Part shown: positions 7,612-15,124 of the stretch, piece by piece
Layout of the letters: each line of letters begins with the position of its first letter
How positions within the stretch are numbered: position 1 is the stretch's first letter
Assembly (NCBI GenBank): GCA_022797145.1
Contig: JAAWKA010000019.1
Location: 1-32,620 of the forward strand
Direction of reading: 5' to 3'
Length of the DNA stretch: 32,620 bases
From: Clostridia bacterium
Lineage (GTDB): Bacteria; Bacillota; Clostridia; TANB77; CAG-508
Translations under genes and position numbers: made by a program
Notes under the pieces: model-generated
The model's database searches: none
What the model was told of the DNA's origin: nothing
Seen by the model: the letters and a program-made list of their open reading frames with translations, nothing else

Positions 7612-7665
7612 TTGACATACAAATTGTATTGGTATATAATCGCACCATACAATTATGAGTTGTGT
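7612..7665 (+). promoter_or_regulatory. Rightward early promoter with two operators
   Basis: TTGACA (7612-7617) and TATAAT (7635-7640) have a 17-base spacer, a near-consensus promoter reading into the Cro-like and excisionase genes. ATACAA-N1-TTGTAT (7617-7629) lies in the spacer, and ATACAA-N7-TTGTGT (7647-7665) lies just after the -10, so a bound repressor would shut the promoter. Together with the divergent promoter 35 bases away this is a switch region. Confidence 0.8.
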
Positions 7666-7696
7666 AAAAAAAGTAGAAAGGAGGAAAGATATTTGA

Positions 7697-7903
7697 ATGA
7701 AAAATAATATAAAAAAAATACGAAAGAAACAAAACATCAGTCAAAAACAATTAGCGGAATACTTAGATGTATCTCAACAGGCAGTATCATACATAGAAAA
7801 TGGAGTAACTAATATATCATCAGAAAAAATGAAAAGAATATGTGAATTTCTAAAAAGTGATTTATTAGAAGTTTTTCCAGAAATGAATGTTATGAACAAG
7901 TGA
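7697..7903 (+). CDS. Cro-like Xre regulator
   Basis: A 68-residue single-domain HTH protein: ISQKQLAEYLDV, then SQQAVSYIENG, recognition helix around residues 28-36. There is no C-terminal oligomerisation domain, as in Cro-type proteins. It is the first gene of the rightward transcript, facing away from the module 2 repressor, with AAAGGAGG upstream. It likely competes for the same operators and favours excision and replication functions. Confidence 0.85.
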   Translation: MKNNIKKIRKKQNISQKQLAEYLDVSQQAVSYIENGVTNISSEKMKRICEFLKSDLLEVFPEMNVMNK

Positions 7904-7933
7904 TTTTTTTATATTAAGATTGGAGATGATAAA

Positions 7934-8245
7934 ATGGCTGAACAAATTTTAACAACTAAAGAAGCCTGTGATTATCTTGGGGTAAGCTATTGGACATTAA
8001 TCCATAAATTAGTTAAAGAAATTCCTCATATAAGGATAGGAAAAAGAGGCAATATTAAATTTAAAAAAAGCACATTAGATAAATATTTAGAAGAACAAGA
8101 AGAAAAAAGTAAAAGTGTATTACAACAGGATTTAACTCCACATAAAAAAGAAGCCAGTATAACTGAATTAAGAGAAAGATACAATAAAAAGAATAATGGA
8201 AAATCTATAGAAGAAATAATGCAAAAAGTAAGGTCTATTCGATAG
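7934..8245 (+). CDS. Excisionase-like MerR-type DNA-binding protein
   Basis: A 103-residue protein whose first 55 residues form a helix_turn_helix_17 domain: LTTKEACDYLGVSYWTLI, then HIRIGKRGNIKFKKSTLDKYL. This is the usual signature of Xis/excisionase-type directionality factors. The C-terminal half is charged and probably flexible. It lies directly after the Cro-like gene. It could bend DNA at the attachment site or act as an early regulator; excisionase is the usual name for this context. Confidence 0.75.
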   Translation: MAEQILTTKEACDYLGVSYWTLIHKLVKEIPHIRIGKRGNIKFKKSTLDKYLEEQEEKSKSVLQQDLTPHKKEASITELRERYNKKNNGKSIEEIMQKVRSIR

Positions 8246-8256
8246 TGGAGGTAAGT

Positions 8257-8553
8257 ATGGATTGTTATACACAAATAGAATTATTAAAATATTCAAAATT
8301 CTTTATAGAAAGAGGAAAAATAGAAATAGCGAAAAATTTTATTATCCAAATTATAAGGAAAACAAAAAACAAAAGATTATTAATTTCTTTAAATGAAATG
8401 TTAAATTGTTTAAACAATAAAAACCAAATATATCACCAATTAGTATTAGACCATATAAACGAAATAGTAAAAAATGAAAAAGAATTATCCAAGTTTTTCA
8501 GCACACAGGATAATCCTCATATCAAATATGATATTCAAAAACATATTGTTTAA
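8257..8553 (+). CDS. Hypothetical helical protein, 98 aa
   Basis: A small all-helical, basic protein (FFIERGKIEIAKNFIIQII near residue 15; LLISLNEMLNCLNNK near 42). An in-frame GTG lies at 8245, overlapping the previous stop, but TGGAGG at 8246-8251 selects ATG 8257. It is co-transcribed with the excisionase-like gene. No family is recognised. Confidence 0.6.
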   Translation: MDCYTQIELLKYSKFFIERGKIEIAKNFIIQIIRKTKNKRLLISLNEMLNCLNNKNQIYHQLVLDHINEIVKNEKELSKFFSTQDNPHIKYDIQKHIV

Positions 8554-8593
8554 ATTATAACACAGAATTTGAAAATGTAAATAGAAATAAAAC

Positions 8594-8631
8594 AATTAAA
8601 CCAGTTTAAAATAGAATTTAACTGTTTAATT
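8594..8631. repeat. Imperfect inverted repeat before the replication initiator
   Basis: AATTAAACCAGTTTAAA and TTTAACTGTTTAATT form a long stem with two unpaired bases around a short AT-rich loop. It fills most of the 100-base gap between the 98-aa gene and the DnaD-type gene. It could be an operator, an RNA hairpin in the leader, or a weak terminator. I see no clear -35/-10 here. Confidence 0.45.
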
Positions 8632-8654
8632 ACAAAGATTGGAGATATTAGAAA

Positions 8655-9587
8655 ATGGCTAATAGGAGAATGTTTAGCAAAAAAATATGTAGATCAGCTA
8701 AATTCTTGAAAATGCCTTCAGAATCTCACAAACTTTATTTGCATTTAATATTAGATGCAGATGATGATGGTGTTGTAGAAGCATATAGTGTTATGCAAGC
8801 AGTTGGAGTAGAGGAACAATACTTTGATATATTAGTAGAAAAAGGATATGTTAAAGTTTTAAATGATGATTTAGTCTCTTACATAATAGACTGGAGAGAG
8901 CATAATGTTATTAGAGCAGATAGAAAAGTAGATAGCATTTATAAGGATTTGCTATTAAAAGCAATACCAGGAATAAAATTGGTTGAACCAAAAAAGAGAG
9001 CAACTAGTAAAAAGAAAGAATCTTCAGAACAAGAAGGACAGTCAAATGACAGCCAAATGGAAGTCAATGGACAGACAAATGACAGTCCAAAGGCAGACAA
9101 TCGACAGACAGATGACAGACAAATGACTGACATTGGACAGCATAAGATAAGTCAAGACAATATAAGTCAAGATAAGTTAGAAAAAGAAAATTTAAAAAAA
9201 GAAAATATAGAAGAAGATAATACAAGTGAAATTAGTATAGAACAAATAGAAAAAACTGAAAAAGATTATAAAAAAATAAAAATAATATTTGAAAACTCTT
9301 TAGAAGATATAACGGAAGAAAATATTAATGAATGTATTAACTATCTTAAATGTTTTCCAATAGAACTAGTTGAGTATGCACTTATTAGAACTGGTATGAT
9401 AAAAAATCCAACATGGCAGTACACTAAAAAAATCCTGAATAGCTGGTTAGCAAAAGGAATCAATACACTTCAACAAGTCAAGCAAGATGAAAAGGAATTT
9501 AAGAAGAATAACAACAATAGTGAAGCAGATTCAAGTGATCCTAATGGCTTTAAAAGGAAGGGAGAAGAACTATTGAATGAAGAATGA
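8655..9587 (+). CDS. Phage-type replisome organiser with DnaD-like domain
   Basis: A 310-residue replication initiation protein. Residues 1-105 are the winged-helix domain typical of phage replisome organisers (MFSKKICRSAKFLKMP, DADDDGVVEAY, DWREHNVIRADRKVDS). Residues 110-200 are a polar low-complexity linker with SNDSQ/TNDSP-type repeats, whose DNA is also repetitive. Residues 205-275 are DnaD-like (ENINECINYLKCFPIELVEYA, then TWQYTKKILNSWLAKGI). Such proteins bind the element's origin and bring in the helicase loader, encoded next with an 11-base overlap. The start has GGAGAT upstream and the family's usual N-terminus. Confidence 0.85.
   Translation: MANRRMFSKKICRSAKFLKMPSESHKLYLHLILDADDDGVVEAYSVMQAVGVEEQYFDILVEKGYVKVLNDDLVSYIIDWREHNVIRADRKVDSIYKDLLLKAIPGIKLVEPKKRATSKKKESSEQEGQSNDSQMEVNGQTNDSPKADNRQTDDRQMTDIGQHKISQDNISQDKLEKENLKKENIEEDNTSEISIEQIEKTEKDYKKIKIIFENSLEDITEENINECINYLKCFPIELVEYALIRTGMIKNPTWQYTKKILNSWLAKGINTLQQVKQDEKEFKKNNNNSEADSSDPNGFKRKGEELLNEE
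9036..9175 (+). repeat. Repetitive DNA in the initiator linker, candidate origin
   Basis: Degenerate direct repeats built on GACAGACAAATGACAG recur about six times between 9036 and 9145. They are followed by two copies of ATAAGTCAAGA (near 9146 and 9162). Initiator genes of lambda-type and many Gram-positive phages carry their iterons inside the linker-coding segment, so this is a candidate replication origin. Codon-level repetition of a flexible linker is the plain alternative. Confidence 0.45.
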
Positions 9588-10473
9588 AGATAGCGATATT
9601 ACAAAAGAATATTTCATAGATAGTCAAGATACTGAAAAACTAAAAAACTATCAGTACCCAACCATTCCAGATGCACAATATTGTCCATTTTGCAAAAAAA
9701 AATTAGGATGGAAAGGTCTTATAAATCCTTTTGACCAAACTAGAATTTTTAATTGGTTTTCAGTTATAGATTGTGACTGTAAGGAGTATTTAGAAGATAA
9801 AGAATTTAAGAGGCTTCGTGAAGCAGAAGAAGAAAAAAAGAAAGAAGAAGCAGAAAGAAAAATAGCATACCAAAGAAAAATAGAAAAATTATTTCAACAA
9901 AGTAATATTAGCAAAAGAGGAATGAAGAGGACTTTTGAAAACTACAAAACTAATGATGAAAATAAAAAAGTTTTTGCTATGGCCAAAAGATATGCAGACT
10001 GTTGGCAAAAGTATAAGGAGGATGGAACAGGACTAATTTTTATTGGAAGATATGGAACAGGAAAAACACACTTAGCATTTGCAATAGCCAATTCATTATT
10101 AATACAAGGAATACCAGTTATTTATGAGACATTTATTAATTTAATGGAGAAGTTAAAAGAATCCTATAATAACAATAATTTAGATTACTATGAAATTATT
10201 AGACTGTATTGTAAATGTGACCTTTTAATTATTGATGATCTTGGAAAAGAAAGACTAAGTGAATGGGTATTAGAGAAATTGTTCCAAATAATTAACAGTC
10301 GATATGAAAATATGCTACCTATAATTATTACAACAAACTATACAGAGCAAGAACTTGTAAAAAGATTAAGTCTTGGAAATGATGGGAAAACAGCAGAATC
10401 ATTAGTAAGCAGACTGAATGAAATTTGTATAGAAATAGACACAAATTTTCAAGATTATAGAAAAAATAAATGA
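9577..10473 (+). CDS. DnaC/IstB-type helicase loader ATPase
   Basis: A 298-residue AAA+ protein. An N-terminal Zn-binding motif (CPFC near residue 36, CDC near 66) is followed by a charged helical region rich in Glu and Lys (about 75-105). The ATPase domain has Walker A GRYGTGKTH near 153-161, Walker B LLIIDDLG near 215, and a TTN sensor motif near 250. This is the standard DnaC-like loader that delivers the host replicative helicase to the element's origin. It overlaps the initiator gene by 11 bases, so the pair is translationally coupled. Confidence 0.9.
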   Translation: MKNEDSDITKEYFIDSQDTEKLKNYQYPTIPDAQYCPFCKKKLGWKGLINPFDQTRIFNWFSVIDCDCKEYLEDKEFKRLREAEEEKKKEEAERKIAYQRKIEKLFQQSNISKRGMKRTFENYKTNDENKKVFAMAKRYADCWQKYKEDGTGLIFIGRYGTGKTHLAFAIANSLLIQGIPVIYETFINLMEKLKESYNNNNLDYYEIIRLYCKCDLLIIDDLGKERLSEWVLEKLFQIINSRYENMLPIIITTNYTEQELVKRLSLGNDGKTAESLVSRLNEICIEIDTNFQDYRKNK

Positions 10474-10490
10474 AGTAAGGAGATATATTT

Positions 10491-10931
10491 ATGGCTGAAT
10501 ATTCAATTGTAGAATGTGCAAAAGCATTAAATTACAATAGTGTACAAGCTATTTATAATCAGAGTAAAGAACTAGAAAATTTAGGATATTTAAAAACTAA
10601 CGATTCAGGGAAAAAAGTAATAACTGAAGAAGGACTTCAATATTTGAAAATAAAAAGAGCAGCAAATTATAGAAATGCAGAATTAAATGAAAATAATATT
10701 GAAGAAAAATTGATGATTTCTGAATCAGAAATAGAAAATAGATTTCTAAAGGAGCAAAATAAGTATCTTAAAGAGCAGGTAGACTATTTTAAAAACAAAT
10801 ATGAAGAAATGGAAAAAGACAATAAACTATGGAAAGAAATGTACAGGCAGCGAGATGAAATAATCTTAGAAAAAGAAAGAAGTATGTTGCTTCCAGTAGT
10901 ACCAAAAAGGAAGAAGTTTTGGAAAGGATAA
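10491..10931 (+). CDS. HTH plus coiled-coil protein of the replication block
   Basis: A 146-residue protein. Residues 1-50 look like a winged helix (YSIVECAKALNYNSVQAIYNQ, ELENLGYL, VITEEGLQYL). Residues 85-135 form a strong coiled coil (NKYLKEQVDYFKNKYEEMEK). The shape recalls accessory replication proteins with an N-terminal DNA-binding domain and C-terminal coiled coil found in Gram-positive plasmids and phages (for example DUF536-type), but I cannot assign the family firmly. It follows the loader by 17 bases with AAGGAG in between. Confidence 0.6.
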   Translation: MAEYSIVECAKALNYNSVQAIYNQSKELENLGYLKTNDSGKKVITEEGLQYLKIKRAANYRNAELNENNIEEKLMISESEIENRFLKEQNKYLKEQVDYFKNKYEEMEKDNKLWKEMYRQRDEIILEKERSMLLPVVPKRKKFWKG

Positions 10932-10935
10932 TTTT

Positions 10936-11379
10936 ATGGAATATGATGAGATTGATGAATTTATATGTAGAAAATTATATTATGTAATCAATAGTGTAAA
11001 AACATACTATAAATTTAGAATATTTGATTTAGGAGCAAAAAGAGAAGTAGGAATACTAACAGAAAATGAATATGAAAAACAGTTAAGAAAAGATGATTAT
11101 TTAGAAGATGTAAAAAAATACTTTAATTCATTATGTACTGATGAATTAAAAAAAATTGAATTAACATCTAATATTAGTTCTTTTGAAACAATATTTAGTT
11201 TTGATACAAGGCTATTTTTAGAAATGGATAAAAAGAAAAGTTTTAAAGAGTTAGTTCCATATTTTACAGAGAATCTTATATCAAAACAAAGATATAATGA
11301 AATAAAACAAAATTTAAAAGATATGATAGAACAGAATAATCAAACTGAAGAAACAGAGGAGAATGAATTGGAAAATTAA
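10936..11379 (+). CDS. Hypothetical protein, 147 aa
   Basis: A soluble, acidic-tailed protein (ends in TEETEENELEN) with helices at residues 8-25 and 115-132. It follows the coiled-coil protein by four bases, with GGAAAGGA upstream, so it belongs to the same operon. No recognisable domain. Position suggests an accessory role in replication or early control. Confidence 0.6.
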   Translation: MEYDEIDEFICRKLYYVINSVKTYYKFRIFDLGAKREVGILTENEYEKQLRKDDYLEDVKKYFNSLCTDELKKIELTSNISSFETIFSFDTRLFLEMDKKKSFKELVPYFTENLISKQRYNEIKQNLKDMIEQNNQTEETEENELEN

Positions 11380-11405
11380 TAAAATAGATGAAAAGGAGAA
11401 GAAAA

Positions 11406-11726
11406 ATGCAAGAAATTAATACCTATAATGTTAATAGTAATTTGAATAAACTTGATAATATGTCAGAACATGACTTTAAAACAAAGAGTATGGAAATATG
11501 TAAAACAATAATTATGGACCAAAAAATGATAGAAGATATGTACTTAACTAAAAGACATAAATTTGAAGAATTAAATAACAAAATGCTTGAAGAAATGGAG
11601 AAAAAATATAATTCAAAAACGATAGACAAATTTGCTTTTCAAACATTAGATAGTTATTTTGAATTAATAAGACAAGAAGCAAGGAGAGAATACAGTAGAA
11701 GACTACTAAAAATAATATTGGGATAA
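11406..11726 (+). CDS. Hypothetical helical protein, 106 aa
   Basis: A mostly helical protein with coiled-coil character around residues 30-70 (EDMYLTKRHKFEELNNKMLEEM). An upstream in-frame ATG exists at 11388, but the AAAAGGAGA it spans is the ribosome site of ATG 11406. No family is recognised. It lies between the 147-aa protein and the ArpU-like regulator and is co-directional with both. Confidence 0.55.
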   Translation: MQEINTYNVNSNLNKLDNMSEHDFKTKSMEICKTIIMDQKMIEDMYLTKRHKFEELNNKMLEEMEKKYNSKTIDKFAFQTLDSYFELIRQEARREYSRRLLKIILG

Positions 11727-11748
11727 ATTCATTTAAGGAGGCTTTAAT

Positions 11749-12300
11749 ATGGAGCTTGATAAAGAATTTATTCAAGAAATTAAGAAAATAGTAGAAGAAA
11801 CACTAGAAAGAAAACAAACTTTAATATCAAAGAAAACACTAGAAGAAATTAAAAATAAATGGAATGAAGAAAGGTTACAAAAGACAGAGGCTATTTTAAA
11901 TAGTTATAAAAGTTTAAATGACTTTATAAAAACAATAAACTTTACTAACAAAGAATTTAAAACGATGGAAAGACAACAAATTAAAGACATAATGAAAAAC
12001 AATTTTACAGAAAATGAAACTTTCCTTGAAAGAGTATATAAAAGTAAAGTAAATACAGAAATATTAGTTGGATTTTTAACAGATATTTTTAATGATTACA
12101 TAGATGAAAAAACAGATTCAAGGGTAATTGCAGACATAAGAAAAGCACAATTACTTAAAGAAATGTACATGGAGGGAGTAAAACCTTCAGAAGTAAAAGT
12201 TGGTTACTCTAGTCCAAAAACCTTTTATAAAGATCGAGATGAGCTTTTTGAAGAACTTGCACCAAGATTACTAGGAATGTATGGGATTAAATTCGACTAA
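11749..12300 (+). CDS. ArpU/RinA-like phage late transcription regulator
   Basis: A 183-residue protein. The N-terminal 60 residues are helical and charged. The C-terminal 55 residues resemble the sigma-like HTH of ArpU/RinA-type activators: KAQLLKEMYMEG, then a short turn (VKPSEVKVGYSSP) and a recognition-helix-like segment KTFYKDRDELFEELAPRLLG. Such proteins turn on late genes by binding repeats upstream of a promoter. The AT-rich non-coding region with six related repeats begins right after its stop, which supports the role. The assignment rests on pattern and position only; an HTH protein of another family is possible. Confidence 0.45.
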   Translation: MELDKEFIQEIKKIVEETLERKQTLISKKTLEEIKNKWNEERLQKTEAILNSYKSLNDFIKTINFTNKEFKTMERQQIKDIMKNNFTENETFLERVYKSKVNTEILVGFLTDIFNDYIDEKTDSRVIADIRKAQLLKEMYMEGVKPSEVKVGYSSPKTFYKDRDELFEELAPRLLGMYGIKFD

Positions 12301-12337
12301 AGGCTAACTAAGTGAACTGCTGTGAACTGGGAATAAA

Positions 12338-12439
12338 AGAGCTATGAAACCATAGCTTATAAAAAATCCCTCATTAAAATGAGGGCAGGAAAGCGAGTAT
12401 TAACATATCGCCTACACACATTGAAGGACAAGCCTTCAA
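12338..12439 (+). ncRNA. Candidate structured RNA: four consecutive hairpins
   Basis: Within 100 non-coding bases four stems follow one another. They are AGCTATG-AAAC-CATAGCT (12340-12357), CCCTCAT-TAAA-ATGAGGG (12368-12385), GCGA/TCGC extended by TAT/ATA with one bulged G around a TAAC loop (12393-12411), and TTGAAGG-ACAAG-CCTTCAA (12421-12439). The loops are short and the stems much richer in G+C than the surroundings, as in selected RNA structures. I do not recognise a known class. Strand is given by the flanking genes. An origin of transfer or single-strand origin built from hairpins is the alternative. Confidence 0.5.
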
Positions 12440-12484
12440 GATTTAATAAAAGAACAAAAATTTTAAGCAAATATGATGTGAAAA

Positions 12485-12643
12485 TTCACTAAATGAATGG
12501 AGAAAAAATGCCTTTGAGAGTGCGAAAGTACACTAAATGAACGATAAAACTGCAAAAGAATTCACTAAATGAACTGGAAAATATAATTTGAGTTCATTAG
12601 GTGAATAGATATACAAAGAAGTTCAGCAATACACTTAATGAAC
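12485..12643. repeat. Iteron-like array, consensus TTCACTAAATGAAC
   Basis: Five copies lie at 12485-12497, 12531-12542, 12561-12574, 12592-12605 (inverted, TTCACCTAATGAAC) and 12632-12643. Related half-copies sit at 12307-12317 and 12322-12330. Each unit is a partial palindrome (TTCA...TGAA). Copies 2 to 4 are about 31 bases apart, roughly three helical turns. A TATAAT at 12582-12587 follows copy 3 with only a poor -35, as expected of an activator-dependent promoter. The array is either the target of the ArpU-like protein or a replication origin. No ORF fills 12301-12660. Confidence 0.65.
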
Positions 12644-12660
12644 TTTGAAAGGATTAAGTA

Positions 12661-12858
12661 ATGAAAAATATTTTAAATGTAAAGAAGACAGAAGAAAGAG
12701 ATTGTTTGTTTATAAAGAAATCAAACTGCTCAATATTAAAAACAAAAGAATGTGAAAATTGTAAATTCTATGTTAAGAATACTCCTGAAAATTATCAGAA
12801 GTATGTAGAAAATATAAAAGTAGATATAAAAAACTATGCTTTAAAACATAATCAATAA
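12661..12858 (+). CDS. Small cysteine-motif protein, 65 aa
   Basis: A short soluble protein with Cys15, Cys23 and a C-x4-C-x2-C cluster (CSILKTKECENCKFY, residues 23-37), likely metal-binding. Proteins with CxNCKFY near the middle are frequent next to mobile-element genes, with no assigned role. A good GAAAGGA precedes the ATG. It is the first gene after the repeat array and so the first to be read from any promoter there. Confidence 0.55.
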   Translation: MKNILNVKKTEERDCLFIKKSNCSILKTKECENCKFYVKNTPENYQKYVENIKVDIKNYALKHNQ

Positions 12859-12877
12859 CATTATAAAGGAGATAAAA

Positions 12878-13114
12878 ATGATTTGGAAAATATTAATCAT
12901 AATATCAATAATAATATCTGTATTAGATTACTTACTAATTAGAGGAGCTAGTTTAAATAAGACAGAAGAAGAAAGAGCAGAAGAGGATATGCAGCAATTA
13001 TTATTTTTGAAAAATTTAAAGGAGAAAAAGAAATATGAAAAAATTAATAATAGCGGAGAAGCCGAGTGTAGCGAAAGAATTATCAAGAACCTTGAAAGGA
13101 TGTACGAAGACTAA
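12878..13114 (+). CDS. Small single-span membrane protein, 78 aa
   Basis: An N-terminal membrane segment (residues 3-22, mostly Ile and Leu) is followed by a charged cytoplasmic tail (LNKTEEERAEEDMQQL, then KEKKKYEKI). AAAGGAG precedes the ATG. The last 80 bases overlap the start of the topoisomerase gene in another frame, so the final 26 residues may be by-products of overlap; the overlap suggests translational coupling. Small proteins of this layout commonly accompany topoisomerase III genes on mobile elements. Confidence 0.6.
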   Translation: MIWKILIIISIIISVLDYLLIRGASLNKTEEERAEEDMQQLLFLKNLKEKKKYEKINNSGEAECSERIIKNLERMYED

Positions 13115-15122
13115 AGAATATTACGAAAATGAAGATTATATTATAACATCATTATATGGTCATCTATTAGAATTATATAGAATGGAAGATTATAATAAAG
13201 AATTTAAAGTTTGGAATATAAAAGACCTACCATATTTCCCAGAAGATTTTAAATGGAAGATAAAGGCACAAAAAGGAATTAGAGAAAGATATAATCTAAT
13301 AGAAAAGCTAATTTTAAAAAAGGAAGTTAATATAATCATTAATTGTGGTGATAATGACCGAGAAGGAGAAGTTTTAGTAAATAACTTAATCTATGACATA
13401 TTTAGAAAAAACAAGATTCAAAAAACAATAAAAAGAATTTTATTACAAGATTTAGCAGAAAGTACAATACAAGAAGAACTTAATAATTTAAGAGATATAA
13501 AAGATACAGAGAATTGGTACAAAGAAGGTTTAGCGAGAACTTATATAGATTGGATTTATGGAATCAACTTTTCGAGATTTGTTAGTATAAAAGCAAAAGA
13601 TAAATTTCCAGTAGGAAGAGTTATTGTTCCAACAGTTAAGTTTATATATGATAGAGAGCAAGAAATAATTAACTTTAAAGAAGAAAAATATATACAACTT
13701 GAAGGAATAATAAAGAAAGATAATAAAGAAATAAAAATAGAGCTTGGAGATAAAGTAAAATTAGAAAAAGGACAAGAAGAAAAACAAAAGAAAGATATGC
13801 TAGAAGCAGCAGAAAAAATAAGTAATGGAAAAATAACAGTTTTAGATATAGAACAAAAAGAATTAATTAAAAAGCCTAAAAAGTTATTTTCGTTAAAAAC
13901 ATTACAAAATTATATGTTTAATAAATATAAGATAAAAATTAGTAACACATTAAACTATGCTCAATCATTATATGAAAAAACATATACAACATATCCTCGC
14001 ACAAATTCAGAATATTTAACAGAAGAAGAAAAAGACAAAGTAAAAGAAATTATCAATAAATTGGTAAAACAAGAAAATCTAAATATTGATATGAAAGATG
14101 ACAAGAAAATATTTGATTCTAAAAAAGTAGAATCTCATAGTGCAATTATTATTACTGGTAATAAAGTAGATAATAAAGAATTAACAGAAGATGAAAACAA
14201 ACTATATAATTCGATTAGAAATAGATTTTTAGCAAATTTCTGTAAAGATGACTGTGTTATAGAAGAACAAATAGTAAAATTCAAAAATCAAACTTTAGAA
14301 GGCAAGATAAAAGGAACTGTTATTAAACAAAAGGGTTATTTAGAATTTGAAAATGATTTGACAGAAAAAGATATTCCTAATTTCTTAAAAGGAGAAGAGA
14401 TTGATATTAAATTTAAGGTTGTAGAAAAAACAACAACTCCTCCAGGAAAAGTAACAGAAGCGGAGCTTAATAATTTTTATGAAAATCCATTTAAGAAGGA
14501 AAAGAGAGAAAAGGAAGATGAAACAACAGATGAAGATTATATAGCAATTATGGAAGGATGCGAAATAGGAACACCTGCTACTCGTGCTGGAATTATCGAA
14601 AAGGTAAAACAAGAGGGATATATTATAGAAAACAAAAGCAATTTGGAAATTACAGATAAAGGAATCAAACTAATTGAAATATTAGAAGAGTTAGGAATAA
14701 ATTTATATAAAGAAAAAACAGTAGAAATAAGTAAAGATTTAAAAGCAATTTATAATAATAAGAATAGTATAGACAATATATTAGAAAGAGTAAAAGAAGA
14801 GGTTAAACAAGGAATAAACAAAAAAGCAGAAATAACAGAATTTAAAAAGACGGCAATAGGAAAATGTCCTATATGTAAAAAAGATATGCTCGAAAATAAT
14901 AAAAGCTATTATTGTGAAGATTGGGAAAATTGTGGTTTTAGTATATGGAAACAAATTTGTAGTAAAAAGTTAAGTAGTACAATAATTAAAGAATTATTAG
15001 AAAAAGGGAAAACAAAAGAAATAAAAGGCTTTAAATCTAAACAAGGTAAAACTTTTTCAGCAAGTTTAATAATTGAAGACAATAAAGTAAAACTAAATTT
15101 TGAAAATAGTAAGAGGACCTAA
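13035..15122 (+). CDS. topB: DNA topoisomerase III (type IA)
   Basis: A 695-residue type IA topoisomerase that cuts and passes single DNA strands, used by mobile elements to resolve replication or transfer intermediates. The Toprim domain has AEKPSVA at 7-13 with Glu8, and the acidic triad in GDNDREGE (Asp106, Asp108, Glu110); the usual TDADREGE has Gly-Asp-Asn here. The catalytic tyrosine is Tyr320 in TYPRTNSEYL. GCEIGTPATRAGIIEK lies near 528. A C-terminal Zn-finger (CPICKK, then CEDWENCGF) and a final binding domain follow from about 610 to 690. All catalytic residues are present. The AAAGGAG ribosome site lies within the previous gene. Confidence 0.95.
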   Translation: MKKLIIAEKPSVAKELSRTLKGCTKTKEYYENEDYIITSLYGHLLELYRMEDYNKEFKVWNIKDLPYFPEDFKWKIKAQKGIRERYNLIEKLILKKEVNIIINCGDNDREGEVLVNNLIYDIFRKNKIQKTIKRILLQDLAESTIQEELNNLRDIKDTENWYKEGLARTYIDWIYGINFSRFVSIKAKDKFPVGRVIVPTVKFIYDREQEIINFKEEKYIQLEGIIKKDNKEIKIELGDKVKLEKGQEEKQKKDMLEAAEKISNGKITVLDIEQKELIKKPKKLFSLKTLQNYMFNKYKIKISNTLNYAQSLYEKTYTTYPRTNSEYLTEEEKDKVKEIINKLVKQENLNIDMKDDKKIFDSKKVESHSAIIITGNKVDNKELTEDENKLYNSIRNRFLANFCKDDCVIEEQIVKFKNQTLEGKIKGTVIKQKGYLEFENDLTEKDIPNFLKGEEIDIKFKVVEKTTTPPGKVTEAELNNFYENPFKKEKREKEDETTDEDYIAIMEGCEIGTPATRAGIIEKVKQEGYIIENKSNLEITDKGIKLIEILEELGINLYKEKTVEISKDLKAIYNNKNSIDNILERVKEEVKQGINKKAEITEFKKTAIGKCPICKKDMLENNKSYYCEDWENCGFSIWKQICSKKLSSTIIKELLEKGKTKEIKGFKSKQGKTFSASLIIEDNKVKLNFENSKRT

Positions 15123-15124
15123 AG

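Noticed and set aside
8026..8274. Long open frame on the - strand across the excisionase-like gene
   Set aside because: It is antisense to a recognisable gene, rich in Ser, Leu and Phe as expected for the complement of AT-rich coding DNA, and has no ribosome site.
12338..12439. Known riboswitch, tRNA or tmRNA
   Set aside because: Stem order, loops and the lack of CCA or anticodon features fit none I know.
12485..12643. CRISPR array
   Set aside because: The repeats are only 14 bases, degenerate, unevenly spaced and partly inverted. No cas gene is in the window.
14385..14612. Open frames antisense to topoisomerase III and to the AbiE genes
   Set aside because: They mirror strongly supported genes and have no signals of their own.
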